A stretch of DNA of 64,000 nucleotides, from assembly GCA_964291445.2 (NCBI GenBank), contig OZ219862.1, forward strand, positions 744,001 to 808,000, read 5' to 3'. Both the position numbers and the translations under genes were made by a program. The number at the start of each line of letters is the position of its first letter. Within the stretch, counting starts at the first letter, position 1. Of the stretch, positions 1-8,561 are shown piece after piece. This stretch comes from JAPOXR01 sp964291445 (lineage in GTDB: Bacteria; Pseudomonadota; Alphaproteobacteria; Rhodobacterales; Rhodobacteraceae). The notes under the pieces were generated by a model. That model did not search any database, was not told the DNA's origin, and saw only the letters and a program-made list of their open reading frames with translations.

Positions 1-584
1 CCGCCGCCTCCGACCGGCACCACGACCATTTCCATCGATCCGGCCTGGTCGAGGAACTCGACGAGGCAGGTTCCCTGCCCGGCAATGACCCGCCGGTCAT
101 TGTAGGGATGGATGATCTCGGCCTGCTCGCTTGCAACATATTTCGCCAGCGCCTCCTCCCGGGCACCAGCGGCAACCGGGCATTCGATGACATGGCCGCC
201 GGATCGGGCAATCCGGGCTTTCTTGCTAGAGATCGCGTTCTGCGGCATGATGATCGTCGAGTGCATGCCGGACCGGGCGGCGGCATAGGCCAGTGCCGCC
301 CCGTGATTGCCCGATGAATGGGTAGCCACCTCACCGGCAAACCCGGCTTCCGCCAGCAATCTCACCGCGTTGACGGCGCCGCGGACCTTGAAGGATCCCT
401 GCTGCTGCAGGTTTTCACATTTGAACACCAAATCCAGCCCGATCTCGGCATCGAGCGAGGCCAGGCTGACTACCGGCGTCTTCGTGACCAGGGGGGCGAT
501 GCGGGTTACGGCCGCCTCGACATCCCGGAAACCGGGAATCGAACCGGCCTCCGGCGCCGGGGGCCGGTCGTCGCCCTCCGGCAT
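1..584 (-). CDS. Threonine/serine dehydratase (PLP fold type II), 3' part missing
   Basis: The reading frame starts at 584 and runs off the left edge, so about 194 residues of the N-terminal part are visible. It is a pyridoxal-phosphate enzyme of the threonine dehydratase / serine racemase family, which deaminates threonine or serine to a 2-oxoacid in the cytoplasm. Seen directly: the Schiff-base lysine motif GSFKVRGA inside KCENLQQQGSFKVRGA, the phosphate-cradle motif SSGNHGAALAYAA, and the start of a glycine-rich loop (VPVGGGG) at the edge. The ATG overlaps the stop of the upstream phosphodiesterase as TAATG, so the two genes are probably translationally coupled. Dehydratase versus racemase cannot be settled without the C-terminal half. 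Confidence 0.88.
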   Translation of the reverse strand, partial: MPEGDDRPPAPEAGSIPGFRDVEAAVTRIAPLVTKTPVVSLASLDAEIGLDLVFKCENLQQQGSFKVRGAVNAVRLLAEAGFAGEVATHSSGNHGAALAYAAARSGMHSTIIMPQNAISSKKARIARSGGHVIECPVAAGAREEALAKYVASEQAEIIHPYNDRRVIAGQGTCLVEFLDQAGSMEMVVVPVGGG

Positions 585-1384
585 TACCAGTTGAATGCCT
601 CCCGCGGCATCCGGATTTGGCGATGCATGAAATCCTCGGCAAGCACGATCGTCGACTCCTTGCCGGTCCAGACCACGGCATACTGGCCGGGCCCGTCATG
701 GCGCGGCGCCCGTTCGGTCTCGTCATGGACTCTCGGCTCGATATTATAGTGATTCCCGGAGAAGGTGGTGAACGGAACACCCCGCACGACCCCCGACGCA
801 TTCATGTGCACATGCCCCGAAATCACGTGGCGCAGATCGGGGTGGCCAGCCAGCGTTTCAAGAAATTCGCCCTTGTCTTTCAGGCGGATACCGTCAGTCG
901 AGACCATCAGCCTGGTAATATTGTGATGCAGGATGACGATCACCGGCCGCTTCCTGGCCTCGCGGAGCGCTTCGTCCAGCCATGCGATCTGGCCGCCGTC
1001 AAGCTCCCCCGAATGCCCGCCGGGGCGAACCGAATCCATGATGATGATGCGCTGGCCGCCATGATCGATGATATGGTCGTGACAGCCGGTGGTGTCATTG
1101 GTCACCTTGCCAAACACCTTGGCGAACTCCAAGTGATCGTCATGGTTGCCGAGGGTCAGGTGGCAGGGCATATCGAGGGCCGGAAGCGCGGCCTTCAGCC
1201 TTTCATAGGCGCCAACTTCGCCGCGGTCGGCGAGGTCCCCGGCCAGGACACAGAACTCGGCATCGCCGTGATGCCGGTTCACATGCGCAACTGCCTGGCG
1301 GAACCGGTCCGCCGTGTCGATGGTCTGCGACAATTTCCCTTCGGGAACCAGGTGCAGGTCGGAAATGACAACGAACTTGAACAT
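584..1384 (-). CDS. Metallophosphoesterase, 3',5'-cyclic-nucleotide phosphodiesterase type
   Basis: The 266-residue calcineurin-like phosphoesterase starts at the ATG giving MFKFVVISDLHL; the longer frame upstream has no family character. The five metallophosphoesterase blocks are all present in order: SDLHL (D-x-H), GDLADRG, GNHDD, HHN and GHVHMN. Size and block spacing fit the CpdA/Icc group, which hydrolyses cAMP or related cyclic phosphodiesters using two metal ions in the cytoplasm. It overlaps the following dehydratase gene (TAATG) and lies 19 bp after the unknown gene upstream, so the three probably form one operon. The true substrate could be another phosphodiester, since this superfamily is promiscuous. 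Confidence 0.85.
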   Translation of the reverse strand: MFKFVVISDLHLVPEGKLSQTIDTADRFRQAVAHVNRHHGDAEFCVLAGDLADRGEVGAYERLKAALPALDMPCHLTLGNHDDHLEFAKVFGKVTNDTTGCHDHIIDHGGQRIIIMDSVRPGGHSGELDGGQIAWLDEALREARKRPVIVILHHNITRLMVSTDGIRLKDKGEFLETLAGHPDLRHVISGHVHMNASGVVRGVPFTTFSGNHYNIEPRVHDETERAPRHDGPGQYAVVWTGKESTIVLAEDFMHRQIRMPREAFNW

Positions 1385-1403
1385 GCTGTTTTCCACTTCG
1401 CTT

Positions 1404-2234
1404 TCAGATGGCCGGCGCCCGGGGGCTGCCGGCAGGTGACTGGACAGACGTGCCAGCTTTGCTTGCCGACCGCTCCCACTCGCGCCAGATGGCCTGACCG
1501 TCCAGCCGCTTCCGCAGCTGGCCGCGGACATCGTTCCACCGCAACCTGATCGAATTGGTGACGATTTCGCGGTCGAGTTCCCGGAACTCGTCGGTTACCG
1601 GCGACGACTCGACCAGCGTCACCGGGCTGAGCGAGAATGCGCCCTCGCCGATCGCCACATTGGCCCAGATGGTCCGCTCGCTCCGCCGGGCGAAGTCGGC
1701 GACTACCTCCTCGATCATCGGCCGCGCAAACTCGCCGTCGAAGGTCGCCAGGACGCTGCGCTGATGGCAGTGCCGCGCCAGGGCGGCCACCTCCTGCTGC
1801 TGCCTGCCCTGGCCGGCGGCCACGGCAGCCGCGTGAACCGCAAGGTCCGACAGGCAGGCGGTGTAGATTTCCCATTTTGCCTTCTCGATCGAGGGCAGGA
1901 ATTCATCATCCTTGAAGATCTTGACGTATTCCCGGCCCATCCTGGTCTTGAGGTAGCCGAAGAGCGAGGTCTGGGCGACATATGCCGACCTGGTCGAAAT
2001 GAATTCGACGAACCGGTCGATATCGGCAATCGGCGCCCTGTCAAAGCGAAACCGAAGGACGCCGCGAAGCGTTGACAGCACCTTGCGCACCCTCTGGCGC
2101 AGAAATGGATCTTCCAGCACCAATCGACCTCCACCGCTTGTCAATACACCCGGATCGCGCAGTCCACCCCCTATATTTGCCACATCCGATTTTGCAATGG
2201 TCAAGAAATCGTAGTAGAATGTCGCCATCGACAT
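1404..2234 (-). CDS. Conserved hypothetical protein, about 276 aa
   Basis: The start is taken at the MSMATFYYDF methionines (2234 or 2228), because upstream residues of the longer frame look like divergent promoter DNA. The protein is largely helical and charged, with no signal peptide or membrane segment. It contains runs such as RQRVRKVLSTLRGVLRFRF and a C-terminal basic part (RGQLRKRLDGQAIW). I do not recognise a family. It stands divergent to the DUF4212/symporter pair, with only 27 bp between the start codons, and directly upstream of the phosphodiesterase. A shared promoter region, and possibly a role in the same physiology, is likely. Codon use and lack of stops over 830 bp support a real gene. 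Confidence 0.6.
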   Translation of the reverse strand: MSMATFYYDFLTIAKSDVANIGGGLRDPGVLTSGGGRLVLEDPFLRQRVRKVLSTLRGVLRFRFDRAPIADIDRFVEFISTRSAYVAQTSLFGYLKTRMGREYVKIFKDDEFLPSIEKAKWEIYTACLSDLAVHAAAVAAGQGRQQQEVAALARHCHQRSVLATFDGEFARPMIEEVVADFARRSERTIWANVAIGEGAFSLSPVTLVESSPVTDEFRELDREIVTNSIRLRWNDVRGQLRKRLDGQAIWREWERSASKAGTSVQSPAGSPRAPAI

Positions 2235-2261
2235 TTTTGTCAAATTCACAGGAGTTAATGC

Positions 2262-2522
2262 ATGCCTGCTACATCTGACAATCGAGCCGAACACTGGAGG
2301 AAGACCCGCAACCTCACGATCGCCGTGCTGGTTATCTGGGTGATCTTCTCCTTTGTTGTTCACTGGTTCGCAAAGGGGTTGAACGGTGGCTCATTCCTCG
2401 GGTTTCCGCTTGGATACTATTTTGCCGTTCAGGGATCTCTCGCAATCTTCGTCATCCTGATCTTTGGCCAGAACATGCTCCAGGACAGGATCGATGACGA
2501 AGCCGGTCTGGGCGAAGGATAA
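2262..2522 (+). CDS. DUF4212 small subunit of sodium:solute symporter
   Basis: This 86-residue protein has two hydrophobic helices (about residues 19-41 and 48-72) and the WRKTRNLT...HWFAKGLNGGSFLGFPLGYYFAVQGS pattern of the DUF4212 family. Members are encoded immediately before a large VC_2705-type sodium:solute symporter and are thought to be its small partner subunit. That is exactly the case here, with 11 bp between the two genes. The start is the first ATG after the divergent promoter region. The transported solute is not shown by the sequence; short-chain carboxylates are the usual guess for this symporter group. Confidence 0.9.
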   Translation: MPATSDNRAEHWRKTRNLTIAVLVIWVIFSFVVHWFAKGLNGGSFLGFPLGYYFAVQGSLAIFVILIFGQNMLQDRIDDEAGLGEG

Positions 2523-2533
2523 GGGAGAATATC

Positions 2534-4360
2534 ATGGCCAATTGGAGTAAAGAGGACTTCCTCAGCAATCTGCCGAAAGTGTACGGCCTGTACACCGGCG
2601 GATTCATCGTTTTCATCATTCTCATGGCAATCCTCGAGCAACTCGGGGCCCAGGCTTCAACCATCGGAATCCTGTTCGTGGCGTTCACTGTCGTGATCTA
2701 CGCGGTGATCGGTTTCCTGTCGCGGACCATGCAGGTCGATGCCTACTACGTCGCCGGGCGCGAAGTGCCGCCTGTCTTCAACGGGATGGCAACGGCAGCC
2801 GACTGGATGTCGGGCGCGTCATTCGTTGCGCTGGCCGGCGGGATCTATTTTGGCGGTCATGGCTACCTGGCATTCGTGGTCGGCTGGACCGGCGGCTACG
2901 TGCTCGTCAACGCCCTGATGGCTCCGTATCTGCGCAAGTTCGGTTGCTACACGGTGCCGGATTTCATTGGAACCCGCTACGGCGGCAACCTGGCCAGGTT
3001 CATTGCCACGGTTGTCCTGGTGGTGGCCTCCTTCACCTATGTGACGGCGCAGATCAACGCCACTGGAACGATCGCCTCCCGGGCGTTGCTGATTCCATTC
3101 GAGGTCGGCGTCTGGTTCGGGTTGCTGGGCATTTTGCTGTGCTCGATGCTTGGAGGCATGCGGGCCGTGACCTGGACACAGGTTGCCCAATATATCGTTC
3201 TGATAATCGCCTATCTGGTGCCGGTCATCTGGATGTCCAACGTCCAGGGCTTCGGCATCATCCCGCATTTCAGCTACGGCGAGGCCGTGGCGCGGATCAG
3301 CGAACTGGAAACGCTGTTCGGAGTCGGAGCCGCAGCCGGCGGTGATGCGCCATATGGCGGTGTCAGGGTTCTGACAACACTGCACAATGATCCGGGAACC
3401 GGGATGTCGAGTTGGAAGTTCGTCACCCTGGCCTTCTGCATGATGGCCGGAACTGCGTCGCTGCCGCATATCCTGATGCGGTATTTTACCACCCCGTCAG
3501 TGCGCGCCGCCCGGAAATCGGTGTCGTGGTCGCTGCTGTTCATCTTCCTGCTCTACTTCACGGCGCCAGCCTTGGCGACGCTGACAAAGCTGCAGGTGCT
3601 TGATCCGGAACTCGCGACCGGCATTATCGGCAAGTCTGTTGAAGATGTCATGGCGCTTGACTGGATCCAGAACTGGACCGCAGTCAAGTTCCTCGCAATC
3701 AGCGACTTCAATGGGGATGGCCTGCTCCAGGTCAACGAGTTCTTCATGCGGCCGGATATCGTGGTGCTGGCAACGCCGGAGATTGCAGGGTTGCCCTATG
3801 TGATTTCCGGGCTGGTTGCAGCCGGCGGCATGGCGGCAGCGATGTCGACCGCCGACGGCCTGCTGCTGGCAATCGCCAACGCGCTGAGCCATGATCTCTA
3901 CTACAAGATCATCGATCCGAAGGCAGACACAAGGACTCGCCTGATTGTTGCCCGCGTGCTTCTGGTGGCGATCGGTGCCCTGGCTGCCTTTGTTGCCAGT
4001 TTCCGACTTACGGGCATCCTCGGGGCGGTGGCCTGGGCGTTCGACTTTGCAGCGTCCGGACTGTTCTTCCCGCTCGTTCTCGGTGTGTGGTGGAAACGGG
4101 CCAATCGAGCCGGCGCGATCTGGGGAATGATTCTCGGATTTGCCTCGGGTACGGCCTATCTCTACATGGTCAGGTTTGCCGGCATGGATCCATGGCTTGG
4201 CATCGACCACCTGCGGTTTGCCATCATCGGCATGCCGGTCAGCCTGATTGCCATGGTCGTGGTCAGCCTGGCCACCGAAGAGCCCGACGCCGAGACACAG
4301 CAAATGGTCGACGCAATCCGGGATCCATCAGGCAAGGCGATCCTCGACCGCGAGCACTGA
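2534..4360 (+). CDS. Sodium:solute symporter large subunit (ActP/VC_2705 type)
   Basis: The 608-residue integral membrane protein has about 13 hydrophobic segments and the SSS-family signatures DWMSGASFVALAGG and GLVAAGGMAAAMSTADGLLLA. It should couple uptake of a small solute, probably a monocarboxylate such as acetate, to sodium entry across the inner membrane. It follows the DUF4212 gene by 11 bp and is closed by a strong terminator 20 bp after its stop. An unusual feature is an EF-hand-like loop, DFNGDGLLQVNE, at about residues 391-402 between two hydrophobic segments. It matches the D-x-N-x-D-G-x-L-x-x-x-E calcium-loop spacing. The N-terminal helix begins after a short acidic/basic leader (MANWSKEDFL). 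Confidence 0.9.
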   Translation: MANWSKEDFLSNLPKVYGLYTGGFIVFIILMAILEQLGAQASTIGILFVAFTVVIYAVIGFLSRTMQVDAYYVAGREVPPVFNGMATAADWMSGASFVALAGGIYFGGHGYLAFVVGWTGGYVLVNALMAPYLRKFGCYTVPDFIGTRYGGNLARFIATVVLVVASFTYVTAQINATGTIASRALLIPFEVGVWFGLLGILLCSMLGGMRAVTWTQVAQYIVLIIAYLVPVIWMSNVQGFGIIPHFSYGEAVARISELETLFGVGAAAGGDAPYGGVRVLTTLHNDPGTGMSSWKFVTLAFCMMAGTASLPHILMRYFTTPSVRAARKSVSWSLLFIFLLYFTAPALATLTKLQVLDPELATGIIGKSVEDVMALDWIQNWTAVKFLAISDFNGDGLLQVNEFFMRPDIVVLATPEIAGLPYVISGLVAAGGMAAAMSTADGLLLAIANALSHDLYYKIIDPKADTRTRLIVARVLLVAIGALAAFVASFRLTGILGAVAWAFDFAASGLFFPLVLGVWWKRANRAGAIWGMILGFASGTAYLYMVRFAGMDPWLGIDHLRFAIIGMPVSLIAMVVVSLATEEPDAETQQMVDAIRDPSGKAILDREH

Positions 4361-4380
4361 CTCGGCAGGCAGACGATTTC

Positions 4381-4412
4381 CAGGGGCGGGTCATTCCCGC
4401 CCCTGTTGTTTC
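4381..4412 (+). terminator. Rho-independent terminator after the symporter operon
   Basis: A perfect 10-bp stem, CAGGGGCGGG / CCCGCCCCTG, with loop TCATT is followed by TTGTTT. It lies 20 bp downstream of the symporter stop and just upstream of the next small membrane gene, so it probably ends the DUF4212-symporter transcript or partly attenuates read-through. Confidence 0.85.
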
Positions 4413-4425
4413 GGGAGACAACCGG

Positions 4426-4776
4426 ATGCAGACAGCCCTGGCATTTCCGTGGTGGATCCTGCTGTTCGACTACATCCTGGGCATGGCCATGTGGACGCTG
4501 ATCGGGCGCGTGGCCATGAACCTGTTCCTGCCGCTGGACAGCGATTTCTTCTTCATGAAGGCCTTCGTGAAGCTGACCAACCCGATCCTCAGATTCTTTG
4601 CGCCGGTCACGCCGAGCTTCCTGGCCGAACCGCTGGTTCCGCTGTTCGTGGCCTGGTTCTTCTTCATGATCAGGTTCTACCTGATGCCCTGGCTGCTCGG
4701 TTACTCGGTCATGGGGATGCTGTCCTTCCCCCTGGAGAGCGAAATCGCAACCTCACTCTACCAACTCTTCGGGTAG
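4426..4776 (+). CDS. Small integral membrane protein, function unknown
   Basis: The 116-residue protein has about three hydrophobic segments (residues 8-28, 42-60 and 68-95) and aromatic-rich motifs such as PWWILLFDYILGMAMWTLIGR and FVAWFFFMIRFYLMPW. The start is the ATG at 4426, which follows the GGGAGACAACCGG region. It sits right after the symporter terminator, so it is either weakly co-transcribed or has its own promoter. Small proteins of this kind are often found beside SSS/DUF4212 pairs, but no activity is known to me. Confidence 0.7.
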   Translation: MQTALAFPWWILLFDYILGMAMWTLIGRVAMNLFLPLDSDFFFMKAFVKLTNPILRFFAPVTPSFLAEPLVPLFVAWFFFMIRFYLMPWLLGYSVMGMLSFPLESEIATSLYQLFG

Positions 4777-4887
4777 AAGAGTTGAGCAGGCTGCCCCGGA
4801 CCGGGGACAAGGCCGGTGCACATTTCGGTGGGTCTGCGTCGTCGATGACACGGGCCAGCCGACCCGAAGCCGGCAAGGGGGGACGTG

Positions 4888-5022
4888 ATGACAGCACGCC
4901 ATGAGGCCGTGAAGGCCGAGCTTGATCCGGAACGGCGTCGCAGGATCGAGGATCGGGCGAAGGAGTTGATTGCCGATTACTCCTCGACGAGCCTTCTTGA
5001 CCCTGCAAGGCAGCACGGATGA
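4888..5022 (+). pseudogene. Truncated XRE-type antitoxin remnant
   Basis: A 44-codon frame begins MTARHEAVKAELDPERRRR and continues IEDRAKELIADY before losing similarity and stopping. This resembles the N-terminal arm that precedes the helix-turn-helix in HigA/XRE antitoxins, while the HTH itself is missing. It lies 77 bp upstream of a decayed AbiE-like toxin fragment, which strengthens the idea of a broken toxin-antitoxin locus. The assignment is by motif memory only; the fragment is short. Confidence 0.4.
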
Positions 5023-5099
5023 GTACCCTGCCTCGCAGGAGCCACAACAACCGAAAGCACCGTGAACCCCTTGACATGCGTTCGTAACCTTGCGGGCGA

Positions 5100-6038
5100 G
5101 TGAAGGTCACTAACTTTGGAAGTCTCAGCATGCGAATCATTCGGGAACCGGACAGGACGGAAGGTCCCGTGACCCTGATGGCGTCATTGCTGGACGTCGC
5201 CGCGAACCGGGCGCTTGCGGTCCAGCAACGCGCCTCCGCCAAGGATTTCGTCGACATCGACGCGTCGCTGCAGTCTGGCATTTCGCTGCCCGAGATCCTT
5301 GGCGTTGCCAGGACGGTTTTCGGCTCCGGCTTCAATCCGGTCCTGACCCTTAAGGCGCTCACATTCTTCGAGGAGGGCGACCTGGACACGGTTCCGCAAT
5401 CGGTCCGGGAGAATCTTCACAGCGCCGTGAAGGCGGCGTGCCTGGACAACATTCGTGAACTCCGCCCGCGCGAATGTCCCGGCGTCGCCGAGGATGTTTT
5501 CGCCATGTGTCCTGATCGCTCGATGATGTCCCTGGTCGATGTCGCCCGTCGCGTGGTCTGGTTCAAGCCTTCGCAGGAGACTCTCAAGGACGAAGTCTTT
5601 TTCCTGAACCATGTCATGATCCATGGCTTTGCCGAGGACATCATGGAGATGCGGCGCCACTTCGATGACGATGCATTGAGGAACGCCCTTCGCAACGCTC
5701 ATCCTGGGATCTGGGACGCCCGATCCTGGACTTGGTGGCATGTCATCCTGGATCTCGAGCCCGTCCCGCCACTTCCGGTTCGCTTCTCCGAGGTGAACGA
5801 GGATTTGCAGGGGCATGGGGGGGCCGCCGAAAGGGCGTGCAGGACTTCACATCAACAAGACCTGAAACCGTGGGGCTTGTTCGGCCACGGCCTTCGGCAG
5901 CGGGTCGGCGACAATGCGGAGCGGGTGTCTTTCCCGGGCGGTGTCAATTTCCTGCAGCGTAGAGTCCGGGCCGGGACCGCCCGTCCGACCAGTGCTTCGG
6001 GACTGGCGCTGAATTTGCCGGAAATGTCCAGCGGGTGA
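5100..6038 (+). pseudogene. Decayed AbiEii-type nucleotidyltransferase toxin fragment fused to partner-gene fragment
   Basis: The first ~115 codons (VTLMASLLDVAANRALAVQQ, RASAKDFVDIDA, FNPVLTLKAL) look like the C-terminal half of AbiEii/AbiGii-family nucleotidyltransferase toxins. The catalytic N-terminal half (GS-x-x-D/E) is absent. Without a stop, the frame then runs into a second block (DVARRVVWFKPSQETL, DARSWTWWHVILDLEP, PPLPVRF). I recognise this block as a separate conserved small protein often encoded beside such toxins. After about 5805 the frame has no family-like sequence. The simplest reading is a deletion that joined two adjacent genes of a defunct toxin-antitoxin locus. No genuine start codon is evident; GTG at 5100 is only the first possible one. 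Confidence 0.5.
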
Positions 6039-6189
6039 CGCAGGGAAGAAAGGGTGGTCCGCGAGAGTGTCAACGGCTGAGCCAAACCGCGCGTATCCAG
6101 GTGGCCAGTACGGCCGCGATTCGAGACAGGCTGGACCGCCGGGGAATGGGTTTGCCGCATGGCGTGGAATCAGGCAGTGTGCGTGGAGT

Positions 6190-7215
6190 TCAGATGTTCT
6201 CCGACGTGTAAATCTCGAATCCCAAAGTTGTGGTCGGCACAACTCCCGTACCCTCGGCAACCCTGGCCCTGGTCAGCGCATCGATGGCCCTGCGCGCAAT
6301 GGCGGCCATCGGATGCGCGATGGCCAAGGTCAACGTGCCGTCGATGAGCCCCCTCCTCGTTGCCTCGATGAGCTCGTATCCAACGCTCACAAAGTCTTTC
6401 GAAACATGTGTATCCCGCAACGCGCCGAGCGCGCCGGTAATGCCGCCACCCGACACGAACAGGCCGCACATGTCCGGATGCTCGGACAAGAGCTGCTCGG
6501 TTATTTCGCGTGCCACCGCCGCGCTTTCGTAGGTGGATTGCGGCTCCAGCAAGGTGAAGCCCTGGTTGTGTTCCCGGAAGTAGGACCGAAATCCGCTCTC
6601 GTTCATGTCCTGGTTCCGATAGCGGTGGCTTCCGACAAGGATCCCGATCTTGCCGGGTCGGCAGCACATCCTGTCAAATGCCCAAGCTGCCGTGCGACCA
6701 ACCTTCCAGTGGTCGAGACCGATATAGCCAACGTATTCGCGGGCCGTCAGCGGCGTGATCAAGCCCGCGACCGGCACACCCTCTTCAAACAGCGAGTCGA
6801 TCGCATCGGAGACAAGCGGGTGCTCTGCGGCCACCAACGCAACCGAGTCACATTTGGAACCGATCGCCAGCAAGCGCTCCGCAACGTGGTTGGGCGACAG
6901 GTCGTTCATGAACTCGAGAGTCAGGTCGACATCGAATTTCATGCAGGTCTGCGCCGCCTCACGCAGGGCGGCACCAAGATCGCTGTAGAAAGCTCGATTT
7001 TCCTGCAGGAGCAGGATACCAACCCGGCGCACCTGCCTTCGTGTTCGAAGCGAATGCTGAATCGTGCCAAGCCCGTAGAATCCGATCTCTTCTGCAACAC
7101 GAAGTATCAACTGCTGCGTTGATCGCCTGACTTTCTCCGGATCGTTAATGACCCTGTTGACCGTTGAAGCCGAAACGCCGGCGGCGGCGGCAAGATCCTT
7201 GATCGTAGGTCGCAT
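6190..7215 (-). CDS. LacI-family transcriptional regulator
   Basis: The 341-residue protein carries an N-terminal helix-turn-helix (PTIKDLAAAAGVSASTVNRV, residues 3-22) with the LacI hinge region. A periplasmic-binding-protein-like sensor domain follows (RRVGILLLQENRAFYSDLG onward; EYVGYIGLDHWKVGR; LFVSGGGITGALGAL). It is divergent to the hydroxylase/sugar-importer operon starting at 7378. An inverted repeat that could be its operator lies in the shared 160-bp intergenic region, so it most likely represses that operon until a sugar or polyol, or a derivative, binds. The sensor domain is of the same fold as the binding protein at 8562, as is usual for this pairing. Confidence 0.92.
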   Translation of the reverse strand: MRPTIKDLAAAAGVSASTVNRVINDPEKVRRSTQQLILRVAEEIGFYGLGTIQHSLRTRRQVRRVGILLLQENRAFYSDLGAALREAAQTCMKFDVDLTLEFMNDLSPNHVAERLLAIGSKCDSVALVAAEHPLVSDAIDSLFEEGVPVAGLITPLTAREYVGYIGLDHWKVGRTAAWAFDRMCCRPGKIGILVGSHRYRNQDMNESGFRSYFREHNQGFTLLEPQSTYESAAVAREITEQLLSEHPDMCGLFVSGGGITGALGALRDTHVSKDFVSVGYELIEATRRGLIDGTLTLAIAHPMAAIARRAIDALTRARVAEGTGVVPTTTLGFEIYTSENI

Positions 7216-7261
7216 CTGCCAACTCCAACTGCTTCATTTCTGGTCATTCCGGCCGGTTGAA

Positions 7262-7327
7262 TGAACCAAAATGAGCCAAGATCACCGCATTTGGTTCAAC
7301 AAGCTTGACGTCAAATGCGACAATCTA
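7262..7327. promoter_or_regulatory. Putative LacI-type operator and divergent promoter region
   Basis: Two arms, TGAACCAAAATG (7262-7273) and CATTTGGTTCA (7288-7298), form an inverted repeat in the intergenic region between the regulator and the operon. The arms match over 11 positions with one extra A, and their centres are about 25 bp apart. A TTGACG hexamer follows at 7305, with an AT-rich TATCAA about 15 bp later, as a possible rightward promoter. The arms could be two half-sites of one dimer or a site for a looping regulator. Confidence 0.5.
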
Positions 7328-7377
7328 TCAATGGCGAATGCCGGTAGCAACGGGCATTGGCATCGGGAAAATGTCAT

Positions 7378-8406
7378 ATGGATGATCTAGAATCGGGGAC
7401 GCGCGACAACCGCGGGAATTGGGCACCAAATGCGGCGGCGCTGCCGGCGCCGATTTGGCATCGCCCCTTCAGTCTCAAGAAGGTCATCGCCTGGCTTCCG
7501 TCCCTGTTCTGGCCATGGAACGCCTTTCACCTGGCAACGGCACTGCTGTGGGTCCTGGTGCTGATCCCGAGTTGGGAGAGCCTCGCGACGCTCTCGATCA
7601 GGAACTACCTGTACCTCTATGGCCTCAATGCGATCGCGATCTTCGCCTTCCTTGGCGTGTTCGAACTGCGCTACTACTTCCAGCGCGTGCAGGGCACGCG
7701 CTTCAAGTACAACTCGAAGTTCCCCGCCGATCAGCCATCCGACATCTTCTGGTTCCAGAGTCAGAATATCGACAACTTCATTCGCTCGATCTTCGTTACT
7801 GTCCCACTCTGGACCGTGGTCGAAATCGTCATGCTCTGGGTCTATGCCAACAGTTGGGCGTCCTGGCTGCCATGGGGCACGCACTGGGCGTGGCTTTCCT
7901 TGCTGATCCTGATTGCACCGGCGATTCATGAAATCTACTTCTTCTTTCTGCATCGGCTGATCCATACGCCGCTGCTCTACAAGTGGGTCCATTCGGTTCA
8001 TCACAACTCGATCAATCCATCGCCCTGGTCGTCACTTTCGATGCACCCCGGGGAGGGGTTTCCCTACATGGCCGAAGCATGGTTGCACCTGCTGATTCCC
8101 TCGAATCCTCTCTGCGCCTACTTCACTCTTCATTCAGTCGGCTTCGGTGCCATCAACGGGCATCTCGGCTTCGAGAAGTTTGAAATCGGCAGGAATACGA
8201 CGCTCGACAGCCATGCCTATGTCCACTACCTGCACCACAAGTATTTCGAAGTGAACTACGGTGGTGACGGCCTCGTCCCGCTCGATATGCTCTTTGGCAC
8301 CTGGCACGACGGCTCGAGGGAGGCAGACGAGCGCATGAAGGAGCGATTCCGCAAGAAGAGGGAAAAGATGCGGCGCCCGAACGCAGCCACCAGACCTGCC
8401 GAATGA
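7378..8406 (+). CDS. Sterol desaturase / fatty acid hydroxylase superfamily di-iron oxygenase
   Basis: The 342-residue membrane protein has the histidine boxes of the fatty-acid-hydroxylase superfamily: HRLIH, then HSVHH, then HYLHH near residue 285. There are about four hydrophobic segments before and between them. Such enzymes use a di-iron centre and electrons from a ferredoxin or cytochrome b5-like carrier to hydroxylate or demethylate substrates at the membrane. The ATG at 7378 is preferred over the TTG at 7357. It is the first gene of the LacI-controlled operon. The Rieske ferredoxin at 14328 is a natural electron donor, which suggests the oxygenase acts on the imported compound. The C-terminus is basic (RKKREKMRRPN). 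Confidence 0.88.
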   Translation: MDDLESGTRDNRGNWAPNAAALPAPIWHRPFSLKKVIAWLPSLFWPWNAFHLATALLWVLVLIPSWESLATLSIRNYLYLYGLNAIAIFAFLGVFELRYYFQRVQGTRFKYNSKFPADQPSDIFWFQSQNIDNFIRSIFVTVPLWTVVEIVMLWVYANSWASWLPWGTHWAWLSLLILIAPAIHEIYFFFLHRLIHTPLLYKWVHSVHHNSINPSPWSSLSMHPGEGFPYMAEAWLHLLIPSNPLCAYFTLHSVGFGAINGHLGFEKFEIGRNTTLDSHAYVHYLHHKYFEVNYGGDGLVPLDMLFGTWHDGSREADERMKERFRKKREKMRRPNAATRPAE

Positions 8407-8453
8407 ATTGACTTTCCGTCGTCCCCGAAAACACTTGGTGGCGACAATCACCC

Positions 8454-8472
8454 GGGACCGGCTTGCGGTCCC
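8454..8472 (+). other. Short hairpin in the hydroxylase / binding-protein intergenic region
   Basis: GGGACCG-GCTTG-CGGTCCC forms a 7-bp perfect stem. There is no following T-run, so it is more likely an mRNA stability or attenuation element than a terminator. Confidence 0.3.
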
Positions 8473-8561
8473 GACCAACGCCGCAAGGCGCAAATGGGCC
8501 ACCAGGCTCAATTACTGTCGAGCCGTCAGCACGACGGACCAACAACAGGAGGATACTCGAC

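Noticed and set aside
2819..3469. 216-codon minus-strand frame opposite the symporter gene
   Set aside because: Shadow of the well-supported symporter; its sequence is His/Gln/Arg-rich and has no family pattern.
8454..8472. Terminator separating the hydroxylase from the ABC importer
   Set aside because: The stem is only 7 bp and has no T-run, so it is listed as a hairpin and the genes are kept as one possible operon.
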